Shown piece by piece: positions 11,817 to 25,502 of a DNA stretch of 64,000 nt. The notes below the pieces were generated by a model. That model had not been told where the DNA came from. It did not search any database and was given only the letters and a program-made list of their open reading frames with translations. The stretch covers positions 1-64,000 of the forward strand of contig WIXG01000075.1 in assembly GCA_009869945.1 (NCBI GenBank). Direction: 5' to 3'. Numbering within the stretch: position 1 is the stretch's first letter; every line of letters begins with the position of its first letter. The position numbers and the translations under genes were made by a program. Source of the stretch: Mesaphorura yosii (Eukaryota; Arthropoda; Collembola; Poduromorpha; Tullbergiidae).

Positions 11817-12645
11817 TCAGACGCAACTGAACTTCAGTTCAGGCATTTGCATGGAGCCAATGTTGAACGAGAAATCAATGTAGCTCTTCCCATCTTCGAC
11901 CGGGACCGGAACATGTGTCAATGTGGACAAGCAGCGCTTGGTTGATTCACCCTACAATGAATTTACAAATTGGCATCCAATTATAAATCAACAGTGTGAA
12001 GAAGCTGAAGATTTGAAGGTCATACCTCCAGCTTGAACTGGATCATATACCACTTGCCAGATTGTATGAACATAGGCGGGTCGAGCTCCACATGGAATAT
12101 TTTGCCACGCTTTGCAGTAACTGCTCCCCATTCTCGTTTAAATACCAGGTGGCTTGGGCATGCAATTGGAAGAACTTGTTTGGAGTTGTTCGGTGTGTAG
12201 ATTTCAATTCTAACGTTGTACTCAGCGACCTCTGCTGCAGCTGGACCATGAAACCCGATTGCTTGCAAAATTACTTCATGACTACAGCGAAGCCTGGTCG
12301 AGAAGTAATTAGTTATAAATACGCACACAGAATTCAAGATTGTTTTTACCTGTTTGAATAGAACGTTCCGCCATAATTTTGACCAGGCAGGATGGAGAGG
12401 TCGTTTTCTTTGCCATTGACACTACCCTGTCCTCCACCAAATGAGTTCCCAAGACGTGGTGACGATGCGTCCCGACTCACTGTGTACAACCGTGCCTTTG
12501 GAGCAGGTGGCACTGCTGTCACCTCGAGAGCCAATGGTTGAACTGCGTCAACCTCTTCGGAGACACGTTGAGCCTCTTCCATAAATCGAGTGTACATGTT
12601 GTTAATGTTGGGGTTTGCCCCGAAATGGAGGATGTCATCACTCAT
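11817..12645 (-). CDS. Stand-alone PHR-domain protein without BTB domain
   Basis: Three exons, 12350-12645, 12026-12293 and 11817-11951, make 232 residues. The first ~97 residues are low in order and rich in Pro, Ala, Ser and Gly, with no BTB/POZ signature. From LRCSHEVILQAIGFHGP onward the chain reads as a PHR beta-sandwich: YNVRIEIYTPNNSKQVL, KIFHVELDPPMFIQSGKWY and FSFNIGSMQMPEL. In animals the PHR domain usually follows BTB-BACK (BTBD1/2/3/6) or sits in PAM/Highwire. Here it stands alone. It may be a partner or decoy of BTB-PHR ubiquitin adaptors, which is inference only. All introns are GT-AG. Confidence 0.85.
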
Positions 12646-14466
12646 TTTATCGTAACGGAGTTTGTGTTACCGGCTTCCTGCTAAATAACACCGTGAGAAA
12701 CAGAAAAATTGGGGTCGGCTGCTTTAGCGATGGTGCTTGGGTAAAATAAGCCTTTAGGCCAGCTGCCAACTACTCCCATTTACAAAATTCTAGGCTACAC
12801 TCCTCTCAGATTCTTAAAATAGAAGTTGGTGTTGGTTCTGTAACGGCAGGCAAGATTTGAAATGGGTCGTGTGTCAACCGTTCAGGGTGAGGGCTGTGAA
12901 TGAGCCTGGACAACGAAGAACGGGCCTAGTTACAGGACGCCAACGTATGAGGCAGCGATCGGGTTGGTCAAACGTGAAGAGTTTTGACACGGTTGAAGTT
13001 GCGATCTGAGGTTCAGCACCAGCACTGGCGCCTGGAATAATTTCGCGTGACATCATTTTCGTCAATAATTGATTACGTTAATTTAACTGCGTCGTTCATG
13101 CAAAATCAATGGATAAACTCCATAATCACACAAATGAATATTAAATCTTGCTTCTGATTCACAGCACGGAGACTTATCACCTTATTTTGTGCTGAATGTC
13201 AATTATAATCAGTCAGAAAATTTGTGAGGGTCACATTCCACGAGCCCAACCTAGATTATACGAATTTAAAACGTTTCAGAATTGAATTAATCTTCAATTC
13301 AGCACTTGAAATTAGAACTCAAGCTCGTCAAATGGTTAACCTAATTTCAACAGATAACGTTTACATTATTTGCTTCTCTTATCAGAAATGCAGCTTATAT
13401 CAATTTATTGATCATCAACAAGTTCCACGCTCAGGTTCTACGCAGTTGTGTGTTGTTGGCAGGCGTAAGGCGCCTGATAATGATTGACGGTATGATTCAT
13501 TTGGGTTTGCTATGTAATCTTTGCCCGATCACTCCATTCTATTCAGGATTCATTCATGATCCCAAATCCAAAACACTTATCGTAGCGGTACAACCTTCCC
13601 GATTTTTCCACCTGCGACCAAGTAATGCCGAAAGCTGAAAGGTGCCTTTCTAACGCGTGATATTCACGATCAGGAATCATGACTTTCAATGCAAATGAGA
13701 ATTAAGCCGGGCAAGCAGATAAATTCTTCGTGATACGATACGGTCAGTGTAGTGATGGGAACTTACCAGCTTGGCACATGGATTTCTTATCGATAAGCCG
13801 ATGCCTGCTTCAACTGCCTTGCGAAATGCACAAGCCAGATTCCGAATTGCATGTCGGACCTGGCTGGCCAGCGTACATGCTTGTTACGAAAATTAGTGCA
13901 AATTGTGTATCTGTAAAAGAAGATTAAGTGAACATAGACTAAGCGCTGGCATTGTTTTGAACCCCATTGACAATGACTCATCCTGTTTACAAGTTAGATT
14001 ATGCAATCAGAGCGTAGTCAAGAATGAGAAACCTGTTCGGTTTGGTACTGAGTGTTGAGTGCCAAAAGTGAATGCTACCTTTTTTGTAATCAAGCAAGAA
14101 TGATGTTTTCATAGTCGAGCTTTAATTTAAACTTGTGACTTGCCTTGTGATAACTAAATAATTGCAAAACCAACTCATCGATCCAACGTTCTACCTCCAA
14201 ACCGGAGAATAATCGTGTCTGTGATCCTGGAGGCTTTAGTCCAAATGCCTTGGTAAGTTAAAATGCACCAAGTAATTATGGTTAATAAGTAATGCGAGTA
14301 CTTCAAGGATTTAGCATGTTAGCCAGAAAAGCTTTCGTATAGTGCTTCATGCATGCAGTGCAGTACAGCAGCGGCACGTGTTAATCGTGGATGCACGATT
14401 AACTAAACTCTGAATCTGATCTTTGTTTTTAGATAAAGTTCGGCAATCAAAATAATACGGTGCCAT
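12646..14466. other. Intergenic, nothing recognised
   Basis: About 1.8 kb between the divergent PHR and ZNFX1 genes. Reading frames here are short and without signal, domain or splice support. Confidence 0.5.
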
Positions 14467-17400
14467 ATGTCTGGTACTGGCTTCAGCCGTGGCCGTGCTC
14501 GTGGGACAGGGTTTACCTTCCATCCGAGAAGAGGTGGAGTGCCAGTGGGTCGAATAAGAGCAAATGGAGCTTTTACAACTTTTCGACATAATCAAGTGGC
14601 GAGCAACGGTAGAGAGCAAACTGATACGAGCAAAGAAATGGATAATGGTGAAAATTCCACAAATCAGAACAGAATGTAAGAAACTTTGTATTTTCTTATA
14701 GTCGAAAATGTACAAGAATGGGTCTTCTGTTGGAAGTAAGACGTAACTAATTGAACTTGACTTGTTGACATCGAATTATTTCAGGAGGTATCCCTTTTTT
14801 GGTTTCAAGAGACTGTATTTCCTCCTTAAAGAACATCCTGACGCTGTCATTTTGGCAATTGAACCACGGATGGAGGAGTGGGGTGAATTTCTTGAGAGTA
14901 AGATGGGGGAAGACATGTTGATTCTCCTTATTCAAATTCTTGGAGAAAAGGTTGTTTCTACCGAATCCGTACTCCATCAGCAGAAGATTAATATTGTAGC
15001 GAAGACGCTTAATGACGCTTTCTGCACAAAGTGCAATGAGAAAACACAGAAAATGATGATGACAAGCGATTCGAACATGAGACAACCAAGAAATGAGTAA
15101 ATGACACAATTATATGCAAATTCTTTTTGGAATGGACATGTCGTTAATAGAAATATAATATTGATTATAGGAAAGATTTAGTGGTGGACCATTCAAAAAC
15201 TCGAATACTTAGAAATCTTCACAATTTGTTCATATTCGTGGTGAATAAAATGCCAACTACGGCCATCGACTTCGTTCAGAAGATACTTGGTGGAGTAATT
15301 GCAACTATAGCTGTGTCATCCCCTTCTGAAGAAATCGAGCTATTGAAGAAAGACTTCGCCAGCCTGAGGGACATGATTTTGTCACTGACAGAGAAGAGAA
15401 GACAGCGAGAAACTGCAAAAGAAATGGGCAATCGGAGGTACGGATTTACTGAAAGGGAGGAAGAATGGCTTCATGGGACGAAACCGCCTGATGATTTTCG
15501 GGAAATCACAATTTTACCTTCAAGAGACGAAATAGTATCACTTGAGGAAACTTTCTTAAGACCAATCAAAAAACATGGCGGCTATATCGACGCAGATCAT
15601 TACTTGGACGTACATTTTCGTTTGTTGAGAGAAGATTTTGTCAAGCCTTTAAAAGATGGGATACAAGATTTTCTAAAACACAAGTGAGTGATGCAATGAA
15701 ATGATTTTATGTCTCCATGTTGCAGATTTTACGTTTTCCATGAATGTTATCTCTCACAGGCACGATTATTTGACAAGAAAAAGGAAAATACCCATTGGCA
15801 ATGTGAGAATTTATCCCGGCGTGCAAATCCTAGAAGCTCAGCTTGTCAAAGATGTTATCACATACAAAGTGCAATTACCTGAGACTATCTACAAACGAAT
15901 TAAATGGGACAGATCGAAAAGACTCTTACCAGGATCCATGGTGGTATTTACGTCTGATGATTTTCAGACAGCATATTTTGGCACGGTGGCCCCACCCGAC
16001 AGAGGCAGCGGTAGGGATCTGGCCAATGGAATACTTGAAGTTGTTTGGGAAGGAACAGATGTACCCTACCTCCAGCAGAAAGGTGAAGAATTCTTGATGG
16101 TCGAGTGCGAAGTCTATTTCGAGGCGTACCGGTGAGTGTAACAAAATGTCAAAAACCTTTTGCTATTACTTAAAAAATGTCTACCGATAATGTCAAAAAT
16201 TTGCAGTCACACTTTACAAATTCTGAAGGAGATTGAACTCAAAAGCTTTTCAATGGCCAAGTTCATAGTTGAAGGTTCATCTGAAGTTGGACCTCCGGCT
16301 TATTTGGCAAACTCAACATTCTTGCTAAAGATAAACGACAACTACATATCACCACTGCAGGGATCCTGGCCAAATGCGAAAGAACTTCATCTTGACGAAA
16401 CACAGTTTGAAGCCTTTCATTCGGCACTCACGAAGGAATTCGCAATTATTCAAGGTCCTCCAGGCACTGGCAAAACATTTCTCGGTAATTATACCTGACA
16501 CTTAACTTAGGTGCATTTCATTCCGCTAATTTTCGATTCAATCGATGAATTTTCATACTTTAGGGTTAAAGATTACCGAAGTACTTCTGAATAACCTTCC
16601 ACTTTGGTGGGGAGAAGACGCAGAAAGGGGGCACGGACCCATTCTTGTTGTTTGCTTTACGAATCATGCCCTGGATCAATTCATGGAGGGAATTCTACAT
16701 TTACTCAAAAATATCTTTCCTGATGAAGACCCAGCTATGATCCGAGTTGGTGGACGGAGCAAATCCGACATTATGCAAGAATACACTTTGGGTCGGAAAA
16801 GGCAAGTAGCGGCAAAACTGCGGATGTATAATCAAGATTTCTGGACTGCAAAAAGGCAAGCCCTTGATGACGTTCACCAGTGTGAATTTCTCCGAGCTGA
16901 GGTTATGCAAGAAGTTGCAGCGTTGGGCAATCCTGAAGGTAATTCATGTAAATGTGTGACAAACTTCAAGTCTTTAACTAATCAATTTAATGCTAATGTA
17001 GGAATTATTGACTTCACTACGTTGGATGGGGTATGGGGAAAGACGGCTCTGAAAGAGGAATTTCCTCCGGATGTTTGGAAGCTTCTCCAGGATCCCAGTC
17101 AACTAGGAATTAAGGACACTTTCTTTGAAAGCCCCAATTTCACAACAGAGCAATTGGTAAACAGATGGTTCATACTTCGGGAAAATACACCACCTCCGCC
17201 ACAGAACCCTACGCCTAGCCGACAACGAAATCATCAGCAGGATCGAGCAGTTGAGGACGATGACGATGAAGATTACGATTTGGAAGAGTTGATGGAGAAT
17301 CGATTAGTTGAAGAGTTGGATATGCTCATTGAAGCTGAAGCGAAGTCGATTAAAGTTACCGAAACGAGGACTCATGTCAAATTTGCTGGTGGAACGTCTG

Positions 17401-20400
17401 TAAAAGACTACGAGAAAACACTCAGGAATAACATAAAAATGGGAGCCGCAATAGAATGCGATCAAAAACTCTCAGCTCAAGCTAAGCAGAGTCAGCTCCA
17501 ACAACTAGAGAAGCAAAGCAGAGTTATGCAAAATATGAAATCATTTATCCAGGAACTTTTTCGGCTTTACAAGGCAGACCTTCTTCACTTGCCCGATGTA
17601 CACAACATATTGAACCCAAGGCCTGGAGATGCGAAACCGCTGAGCGATCGAACTCAAGGGGAGAAATGGTCTCTTTACTTTACTGTGATTGAAAGAGCTA
17701 AGGTTTTTGCACTGCAGTTGGCAAACACGGAGCAACAAAGATTAATCACAGCACAGAAAAAGCTGAAGGATATTTTAAATTATGGAGACGGATTTTTACT
17801 TCGCCAGACTAAGATTGTTGGAATGACCACAACTGGTGCAGCAAAATTTAATGACTTGTTAAAGATGATGAAATCCAAAATTGGTTAGTTGAAATTGATG
17901 TATATTTATATTTTTAACGAGTTGGAGAAGTCATCCAGAATTTCTTCATTTTATTGCGAAGTTATTGTGGAAGAAGCTGCAGAAGTTTTGGAGGCCCATA
18001 TTGTTACTTCCGTAACTGAATACTGCCAGCATTTAATTCTCATTGGTATGAACTTGGTACTTCCGCCATGGATTCTGTGTAATGCGCTATTTTCACCCAA
18101 CAGGTGACCATCAACAACTTAAACCAAGCTCGGCTGTATTTGAACTGGCGAAAAAATATCATTTGGACATTTCCTTGTTCGAGAGAATGTTGAATAATGA
18201 TCTGCACTGCAGCAAATTGAAGGCAATGAAAAGCATTTAATATTACACCTCATTAAGCTAGATATCAGTCTTTACTAGTGTCGTCCCTCATAAATGCTCA
18301 GGTGCAGCATCGAATGCGACCCGAAATCTGCGAATTAATTGTTGGACCAATCTACAAGGAGCTCGAGAATCATTTTTCCGTGTACTACTATCCACCAGTG
18401 CTTGGCACTGCCAAGAATTTATTCTTCATCAATCATGATCAGAAAGAGCAATCCGTACGAGAGACAATGAGGAAGCTAATAAGTTGAAAGTTTGTTGACT
18501 AAATACAAGTGGGGGTTTACATTTACAGGAGTCTGATTCCATGAGCAAAAAGAATCTGCATGAGGCAAAGTTGCTAGCAAGTCTTTGTAGATACTTTGTC
18601 CAGCAAGGCTACTTGACGTCCCAGATCACTATTCTGACTACTTACATTGGACAGATGTTTCTACTCAAGAAAGAAGTTGGAAGTTTTCCCACGTGCAAAG
18701 GAGTCAGGATATCAGTTGTGGACAACTTTCAAGGAGAAGAAAACGATGTATGTAGTATGTATGGCTGTATGTATGTATGAAAAAGTGTCAAAGTACAAAT
18801 TGTTAATCTTGCGTCTCCTTTCAGATTATTCTTCTGTCATTAGTCCGCAGCAATGACCAGAACGCAATTGGATTCTTAAAAATAGACAATCGAATATGCG
18901 TAGCTATATCTCGTGCCAAGTAAGATAAGATTGCAGTAATAATTATCAATCGAGGGTTCAGGCATTACACGAGTTCATATTTGTAGGCATGGTCTCTTCA
19001 TTTGTGGAAACATGGACACGCTGCTGGCGAGTGGAAGCAAGACTTGGAATCAAATTAACAAGAAACTACTTTCAAGGAATGAAATCGGCGAGTCATTGGA
19101 ACTAGCATGCCAGATTCATCAAACGTCAACGTTGGTCAAATCGAGCTCGGACTTCACTCGAGTTCCTGAAGGTGGATGCAGTCTCATTTGTGCATCGGCC
19201 TTAAAATGTGGCCATATTTGTGAATCCGTTTGCCATATTCACGATCGAGAACATGAGCAGTACAAATGTCGACAGCGCTGCGAAAGAAAATGCAACAATG
19301 ATCTTCATCAATGCCTGGACAAATGCTTCAAGGACTGTCCGCCATGTCCGGTTACAATGTTGAAGAGATTGCCCTGTGGTCACGACAAGAATCTTGCTTG
19401 CCATGTGAAGGAAGAAACCGTGGAATGCAGGGAGGTTGTTCTCCGAGTCCTTCCCTGTGGTCATGCAGAATATTTACCGTGTTTCCAAGATCCGCAGAAA
19501 TTCAAGTGTCGTATCAAACTGGACAAGACCTTGCCTTGCACTCACGTTAAAAAGGGCATTGAATGCCACGAAGATGCTGCTTTAATCACGTGCAAATTGA
19601 TTGTGGACAAAATTTTGATTCCGTGCGGCCATGCACAGAAAGCACCTTGCCACCTGCTTCCTGAGGTGATCAAATGTCATACTATGGTGACGAAGACATT
19701 TACTGACTGTGGCCATACGGTAAGGTAGCTTAAGGATCACAAACGGCAAGTATGAGAATATGAAATACTCGTGCTCAAGTTCAGTGTTCCATTTTCTCAT
19801 TTAGCTGGATGTTGAGTGTCAGTTTTACAAGAAGCCCTTGAATTGTAAGGCACCATGCTCAGTTCGGCTGGACTGTGGTCATGCTTGCACCAGAATCTGC
19901 CACATTGAAGACGATCCAGACCATCTTAACTATGAGTGTCGAAAGGATTGCGGACGAATTTGTGTTAATGGTAGGACGGCGGTCTCAACTTTACACTAAA
20001 TTCTCAGCATTTCGATTTCGATTAATATAATTTCACAGGTCACGACTGCTCTACTAAGCACAAATGTTCAAAACCTTGCCCACCTTGCGATAAGCCTACT
20101 GAAAAACTGATGTCATGCAAACTGCACAAGACTGAACTAAAATGCTACGAAGACCCAGCCACTGTTGGCTGTCTTCATCCGTGTGAGAAAGTTATCCCCA
20201 GATGTGGTCATAAGATTGAAGTGCTCTGCAGTGAACCAGCAACGCAGGAGAAATGTGAGAAAATGGTGAAGCCGCTGATTCTTTCTCCATGCTCCCACGA
20301 AACTTTGATTCCTTGCAGACTAAAATCGACGAGTATGTTTTTTACCGTTATTCAAAGCCATTTAATAACTAATTCCTCTTTTTTCGTGTGCCATAGTTTT

Positions 20401-22298
20401 GCCAGAAGACATTCCCAATTACTGCACTCATCCTTGTGGCCATAAGTTCGAGGAAAGTGAAGGAGGTTGTGAACATCGTTGCACTGGAACCTGTGCAGAA
20501 TGCATGCAGGGTCGAATCCATATCAAATGCCAAGAAGAGTGCTCCAAGCCCCTCATTTGTGGACACGTGTAAGTACTACATTGTAGGGTCCATTTCGTGG
20601 TGCTCTTAGAACGGAACAAGTCAGTTTCACAATTTACAGGTGCAAGGCTCCGTGCGCTGCCACGTCATGTCCACCTTGCAAACAGCCTTGTATCCTGAAA
20701 TGCGAACACTCAGCGTGTAATAAAATTTGTGGTGAACCGTGCACGGGATGCAATGTACGTTGTACTCTAGCCTTTGTCATCGTGAAATTTTATGAATGAA
20801 CAGCGATTTCATATTTTACTTTTACTCTCTCTTAAGGAATCTTGCAATTGGAGGTGCGAGCACAAGGCCTGCACGAAGCGGTGCCGACAGCCATGTGACC
20901 GGGACCCCTGCAATGAACCCTGCAGAAAGAATTTAAAATGTGGCCATGAGTGCATTGGATTTTGTGGAGAGCCGTGCCCACCGCAGTGTCGCATTTGCGA
21001 CAATAAAGAATTGACTGACCTCATACTGTTGGGAAACGAGGACGATGAAAATGCGAGGTAATTCAATGAAAAGGAATTCAATGACTGGTTCATGTCTTGC
21101 GCAGGATTTAGCTTAATCATGAGTAACTATTTGTAGGTTCGTACTTCTTGAAGACTGTGGACATGCTATCGAACACGAGGCTTTACAGTACCACCTCGAT
21201 CATGGCGCTGGAAGTCAGAATGGCGAAATTTTGGCCAAGACATGCCCCAAATGTAAAACCGTCATGCGACGATCAAGACGATATGGGAACCTGCTAAGGG
21301 AATCAATGAAGGACGTAGCTGCTGTAAAAGCAAGAGTCTATGGCAATCTGGCCGAACGGAAGCCAAGAATAAGGAAAATTATAGACGAACTGCGTAAAAA
21401 CATTCGATGGAGGCAGGACCTCCCGCGTATTTACAAGTTTGTCCTTGACAAACTGGTGTTGGTTATCCCTGGATATGGACCTAGAACTGAACGCACCGTT
21501 GAAAAGAATGTAATGACCATGAAGTGAATTATGCTCATTACGGTTGGCCAGCGCGATAACCAGGTATTCTACAATTTTATTTTAGGTAGACCTAAATACG
21601 TTGGCTAGTCTGGAAAAAATAGTGGAGCATGGTCACGATGTTCTCAAGCTGCTTCAGGAAGACGACACGAAGAAATTAACACCCAACTTGCTTGTAACTT
21701 GGTTGGGAGAGTACGAAAAGCTCTTCCTACTACTCACAGACCGTGTCCCTTTGAACAAAATTGAAGTCCGAGATTTTGACTTTGAATTTGAAAGACTACA
21801 CGACTTACGCCAAGTATTCTTGAGAAAATCTTCCCCGAAGTTTACGAATGGGCACCACATTGCTGATACGTTGTATCAGCGTGTCCTCTTAATCATTTGG
21901 GCTCCGAAAGTGTACACGAAACAGATGAAAGAGGACATTATGAAGTATTTGGTGGTCAGTAATTAATTTCGAAGTTAAAGACCTGTTTGGTTTCGAGATT
22001 TCGAGGTCTTCTCTTGTGTTTTCAGGAATTGGACAACAGTCTCAAGACGGGGCTTGGAATTTCTGACCGTGAACGGCGTAATATTTTGGACGCACTTGGC
22101 ATGGCTTCAGGACGTTGGTTCAAGTGCCCGAATGGTCATATTTACGTAATTGGTGAATGTGGAGGCGCTATGGAAGAGACGAAATGTGGAGAATGCTCAG
22201 CCAGAATTGGCGGTGGAAATCATCGACTTAGAAGTGATAACACGATTGCTACTGAAATGGATGGTGCGACTCAACCGTTGTACCCCGGTATGATCTAG
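14467..22298 (+). CDS. ZNFX1: NFX1-type zinc finger protein 1 (ZNFX1), SF1 RNA helicase, complete
   Basis: Twenty-one exons: 14467-14675, 14785-15096, 15171-15683, 15760-16131, 16207-16484, 16564-16938, 17002-17883, 17962-18045, 18104-18222, 18302-18454, 18529-18747, 18825-18919, 18987-19719, 19805-19970, 20039-20332, 20397-20568, 20640-20754, 20837-21057, 21137-21509, 21586-21954 and 22026-22298, for 2108 residues. In order: an RGG-like N-terminus ([12 protein letters not shown]); the ZNFX1 armadillo-like part ([19 protein letters not shown]); helicase motif [22 protein letters not shown], motif [25 protein letters not shown] and AISRAK; many NFX1-type Cys/His fingers ([33 protein letters not shown]); and a C-terminal RZ finger ([17 protein letters not shown]-x2-C). 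ZNFX1 acts in RNA sensing and antiviral defence in vertebrates and in small-RNA inheritance in nematodes. One intron is GC-AG. The exon 20 donor could be 21951. Poly(A) signal at 22427-22432. Confidence 0.97.
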
Positions 22299-22426
22299 CG
22301 TCTAAGATAAAGGCTCTCTGATCTGTTCTCGAAATTTTTATCTGGGTGGATATTAAAATTAATTCCTAACTATTTTCTTCACTATTACTTCTGTCATAAT
22401 CATAACTATACCAGTGCTTGCTCTGA

Positions 22427-22432
22427 AATAAA
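22427..22432 (+). terminator. Poly(A) signal of ZNFX1
   Basis: AATAAA 129 bases after the ZNFX1 stop codon. Confidence 0.6.
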
Positions 22433-22792
22433 TTAATACGACAAATAAAATCATGCGTTTTTTGACATTTGTAAATTGATTCCTCCTCCTCGTCGAGCCG
22501 GAGGCTCCGCCAACGACAGCGCACAATATGAAATCATCCTAATCGCAACTGGCGATTCAGGCGTTGACTATAAGATCTGACGATGAAGGCCAAAGGTCTT
22601 TAATTTGTGCTCCTTGCGACCGCGCGACATAATTCTCAGAAATGCCGTCGTGAATTCCGTCCAGCAGAAAAGTCGAATTTCCAGTTTTAAATTTATTCAT
22701 GCTTTTTATTAAACATGTTTCAATTTCAGACACAAAGTTTTTCGTATTTAGCATGAACAACGACCGTTTGAGTTGAGTTCCGCAAGTCGAAA

Positions 22793-23204
22793 TCAAATTG
22801 GGACGATGTCACGGCAAAGATCATCGCCTCCAAGAACGGCGCTGGATTCGCAGGGCAATGCTCCACTGACCCCTGCAAACGCTCCAGACGGATGGGACGG
22901 CACCCATCCTTCATCTTGTCCCGACCCATTGTCAGTATTTGTTAGGACTGGCAATCTCTCGTTGTTGTCATCTGTAACGAAACCAGCCACGCCGTTGATA
23001 AGAAACGCCCGGACAGAGTTAAAGTGGGAATTGAGATTGAAACTCACCTGCTCGATAAGGATCAGAATTTATCTGTGGAATTCCCGGCTCCACTTTTGCA
23101 TTCGGACCTACGATTGCTGAATCTTTATTCAGGTGTATGGGATTTGCCTCAGAAAATTGGCAACTGGTGATGCAAACGAAGATCATACAAAGTACCAATT
23201 TCAT
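22793..23204 (-). CDS. Small secreted protein with C-terminal C-x11-C, secapin-like end (paralog A)
   Basis: Two exons, 23048-23204 and 22793-22971, with a phase-1 GT-AG intron encode 111 residues. The signal peptide is KLVLCMIFVCITSCQFSEA. The mature chain is polar and low-complexity, and ends with a cysteine pair eleven residues apart followed by RDIVPI. That end (CRDIVPI) resembles the end of bee secapin (CRVIVP), and two more genes in this window share the layout. The mature peptide may be released from the C-terminus, but no clear dibasic site is seen. Function unknown. Confidence 0.65.
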
Positions 23205-23780
23205 TTCGAAGACTGAAGAAGACAAATCCTGGACTTCGCTCGAGCCTCACTTGGTTCTAACTGTTAGACAATTGCCCCGTCCTGGAGAGACTCTATGAGC
23301 CTGAGTTGTGTGCACTGATTAATGACTCCAGGCTTCTACGCAAGCAAAGCGACAATAAATTGTGGCCAGTTCCCTCTCGTTGGACTTTCAAGACAAAAAA
23401 CCAGAAGCGTGTACGAAGTTGCTGCCTGAATTTCAGGTTTTAATAGTAGAACATCAGGAGATCCTCTATCGTCGGTACCGATGTTTACGCATTAACCTCC
23501 TGGATCATTAGCAATTTACTTATTGCATTTTTTGTACACACATGTAAGCACTAAGCACAATCTCGAGTCTTGAAGAGCATCCTTCCATGAGGAGACGAGA
23601 CGACGAAAAGAATTCGTCTTACATTCGGTTTTTACGACAGAGCAGGAACGTATGGGCAAATGGGCACATGCGTGCGTAATTTGTGGCATGTGCCATGCCA
23701 TCGTGTCTTAAGTCTCTCAACCCCTCGGCCTCAGCGCATTGAACATTTGGTTCTGAAAAGTGGAGAGAGACGGATATGGT

Positions 23781-24185
23781 TTAGTGGGGGTGTAATTGGT
23801 TCGTCTTGCAGCCGATGTTCCACATCTGGACGAATCTGGACGAATCTGTACCTCCACCGCTGCAGGAACTTCTTCTCTTGCCCTTCTGCACCTTGAGCCT
23901 CGTTTTGTGTGCCTCCTTTCGTTCATCATCTACACTTTCAGTTATTGCTTGCCTCCTGCGCTCTGCACCCTTCGATCTGCAGTCTGAATCTGATACGGTT
24001 TGGATTTTGGTCATTTTGGAACAATGAAGCTGTTTTTCAAGTTTAAATTTGTCCAAATTACCCGAAAACTCCTTGCTTGCTGTGGATATATCGAGCAAAG
24101 CGAAGGAATCTACATCAAAAGCTAAAGCTTTTATATCAACCGATTCAATATGGCTACAATTTTCAAAACAAAGTAGTTGTAAGGA
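23781..24185 (-). other. Possible lone exon, hydrophilic, not recognised
   Basis: An open frame of about 130 codons follows a good acceptor (TTGTAG) near 24186. It contains HIESVDIKALAFDVDSFAL and a charged stretch with RSKGAERRRQAIT. It ends at a stop near 23781. No upstream exon, start codon or domain was found. It could be chance, a decayed gene, or the last exon of a gene not otherwise visible. Confidence 0.2.
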
Positions 24186-24414
24186 TTAAGATGTTGCATT
24201 TTGCATCGTTTGAGTTAAACCTAGTCAGACGACTGTATAAAATCCCACTGTAATTAGTTTGTTACTATTAACATACTTCGTGATTGATTGAGTGTGGACA
24301 ACATTCTCAAATCGCCTCGGCTCGTGCGTGCATTGTGAAAGAAATTGGATGAGACAGTTCTGGGGCAATTAAAATGTGGTTTTCTTTCCCACGAATGTCG
24401 TGAATGTGGTTGGT

Positions 24415-24421
24415 TATAAAG
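24415..24421 (+). promoter_or_regulatory. TATA box of the small PPPPY membrane protein
   Basis: TATAAAG lies 44 bases before the ATG at 24459, a good fit for a TSS near 24445 and a very short leader. Confidence 0.5.
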
Positions 24422-24458
24422 TAAACTGAGACATCATCGCTGCACTACGACTGACACA

Positions 24459-25196
24459 ATGAGCGTGAGTCCAATACCTGTTTTCGTTTAATCCAAGTCT
24501 ACGGGATAACAATTGACGGCGATCGGCGATTCTCCGGAGACGACGCCTGGGCCGAGGCAGAATTTGGCAAAAATGTCCTTTGCCAACTTCGTACTTGGTC
24601 TGATGGTCACAATTACTGCGATCCTCGCTATTAAAGCGGTGAGTGCACTTTTACTATTCTCTCAGTTCCATCAATTGCCCTTGAGCTTGAGGCCTCTGAT
24701 TTGGTGTCTTCTCTTGCTCCTTCCATCCGCATCCAGGCGATTTTTGTGTACAGCGTTTGTGCTTACAAGTCGAAGGCATCCAAATCCAGGAAAGCGGGGA
24801 CCAACAACTTGGATGCAAGTTCACGTAAGTTCCGGTCAAGTCTTAAAGTCCAGTGCGGCACAAGAAAACAATGCAGCTCATTCATAGCGCTCAATTTATT
24901 TCCCAGATAAGACACACGGAACCGTGACGGTGAGCGACCGCACGCCCGTATCGGCACCGTTTTCAGACAATGGATTCTCTTTCAATGAACGCCTCAGTCA
25001 TTCGGGACGTGGACAAGGTCACTTGTACGTGAGGAATAGTAGTGTCATGATTTTACCATCGGATCAGCCTCAGCGTCTGTCTGAAATCAAGCTTCATGAC
25101 GGTCAGCTTATTCTCGTATTCGAGGGAAATGACATGCAAATTAAGTCGACGTGTCCAGAGTTTCCTCCTCCGCCATATTCGACTGAATTGCTGTAA
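24459..25196 (+). CDS. Small single-pass membrane protein with PPPPY motif, not recognised
   Basis: Four exons, 24459-24464, 24561-24638, 24737-24824 and 24907-25196, give 153 residues. The first coding exon is only two codons (ATG AGC) before a GTGAGT donor. The acceptor GGCAG at 24560 restores frame, and the TATA box position supports this start. One hydrophobic segment (FVLGLMVTITAILAIKAAIF) spans the second intron. It is followed by a basic stretch (SKASKSRKAG), a Ser-rich region and the end FPPPPYSTELL. A PPPPY motif can bind WW-domain proteins such as NEDD4 ligases. The protein is likely a membrane adaptor, but I do not recognise a family. Confidence 0.6.
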
Positions 25197-25502
25197 ATAT
25201 TTATAACTTACGGTATTAAAAGAGTTACAAAATATTGCTAAACGACATTTATTGCTCAATCAGGTCACAAGTAACAACTTTGCGCGCATTCAATCACGAA
25301 AATCACGAAATACGTTATTGTTAGAAGGGTAAATGCTTTGAAGTTGGAGATTGAAGACGTGTGCTTCTTTCAGCAATAAATTCCGGCACACAGAAGGCGT
25401 TTCATCCTACATCGTGACAAGAAGTCATTTGTACTTAAAATGTGTTAAATTAATCTTCAGGAACCCCAAACTTAAGCTTAGACAATAGTGTAAGGTTGCA
25501 AG

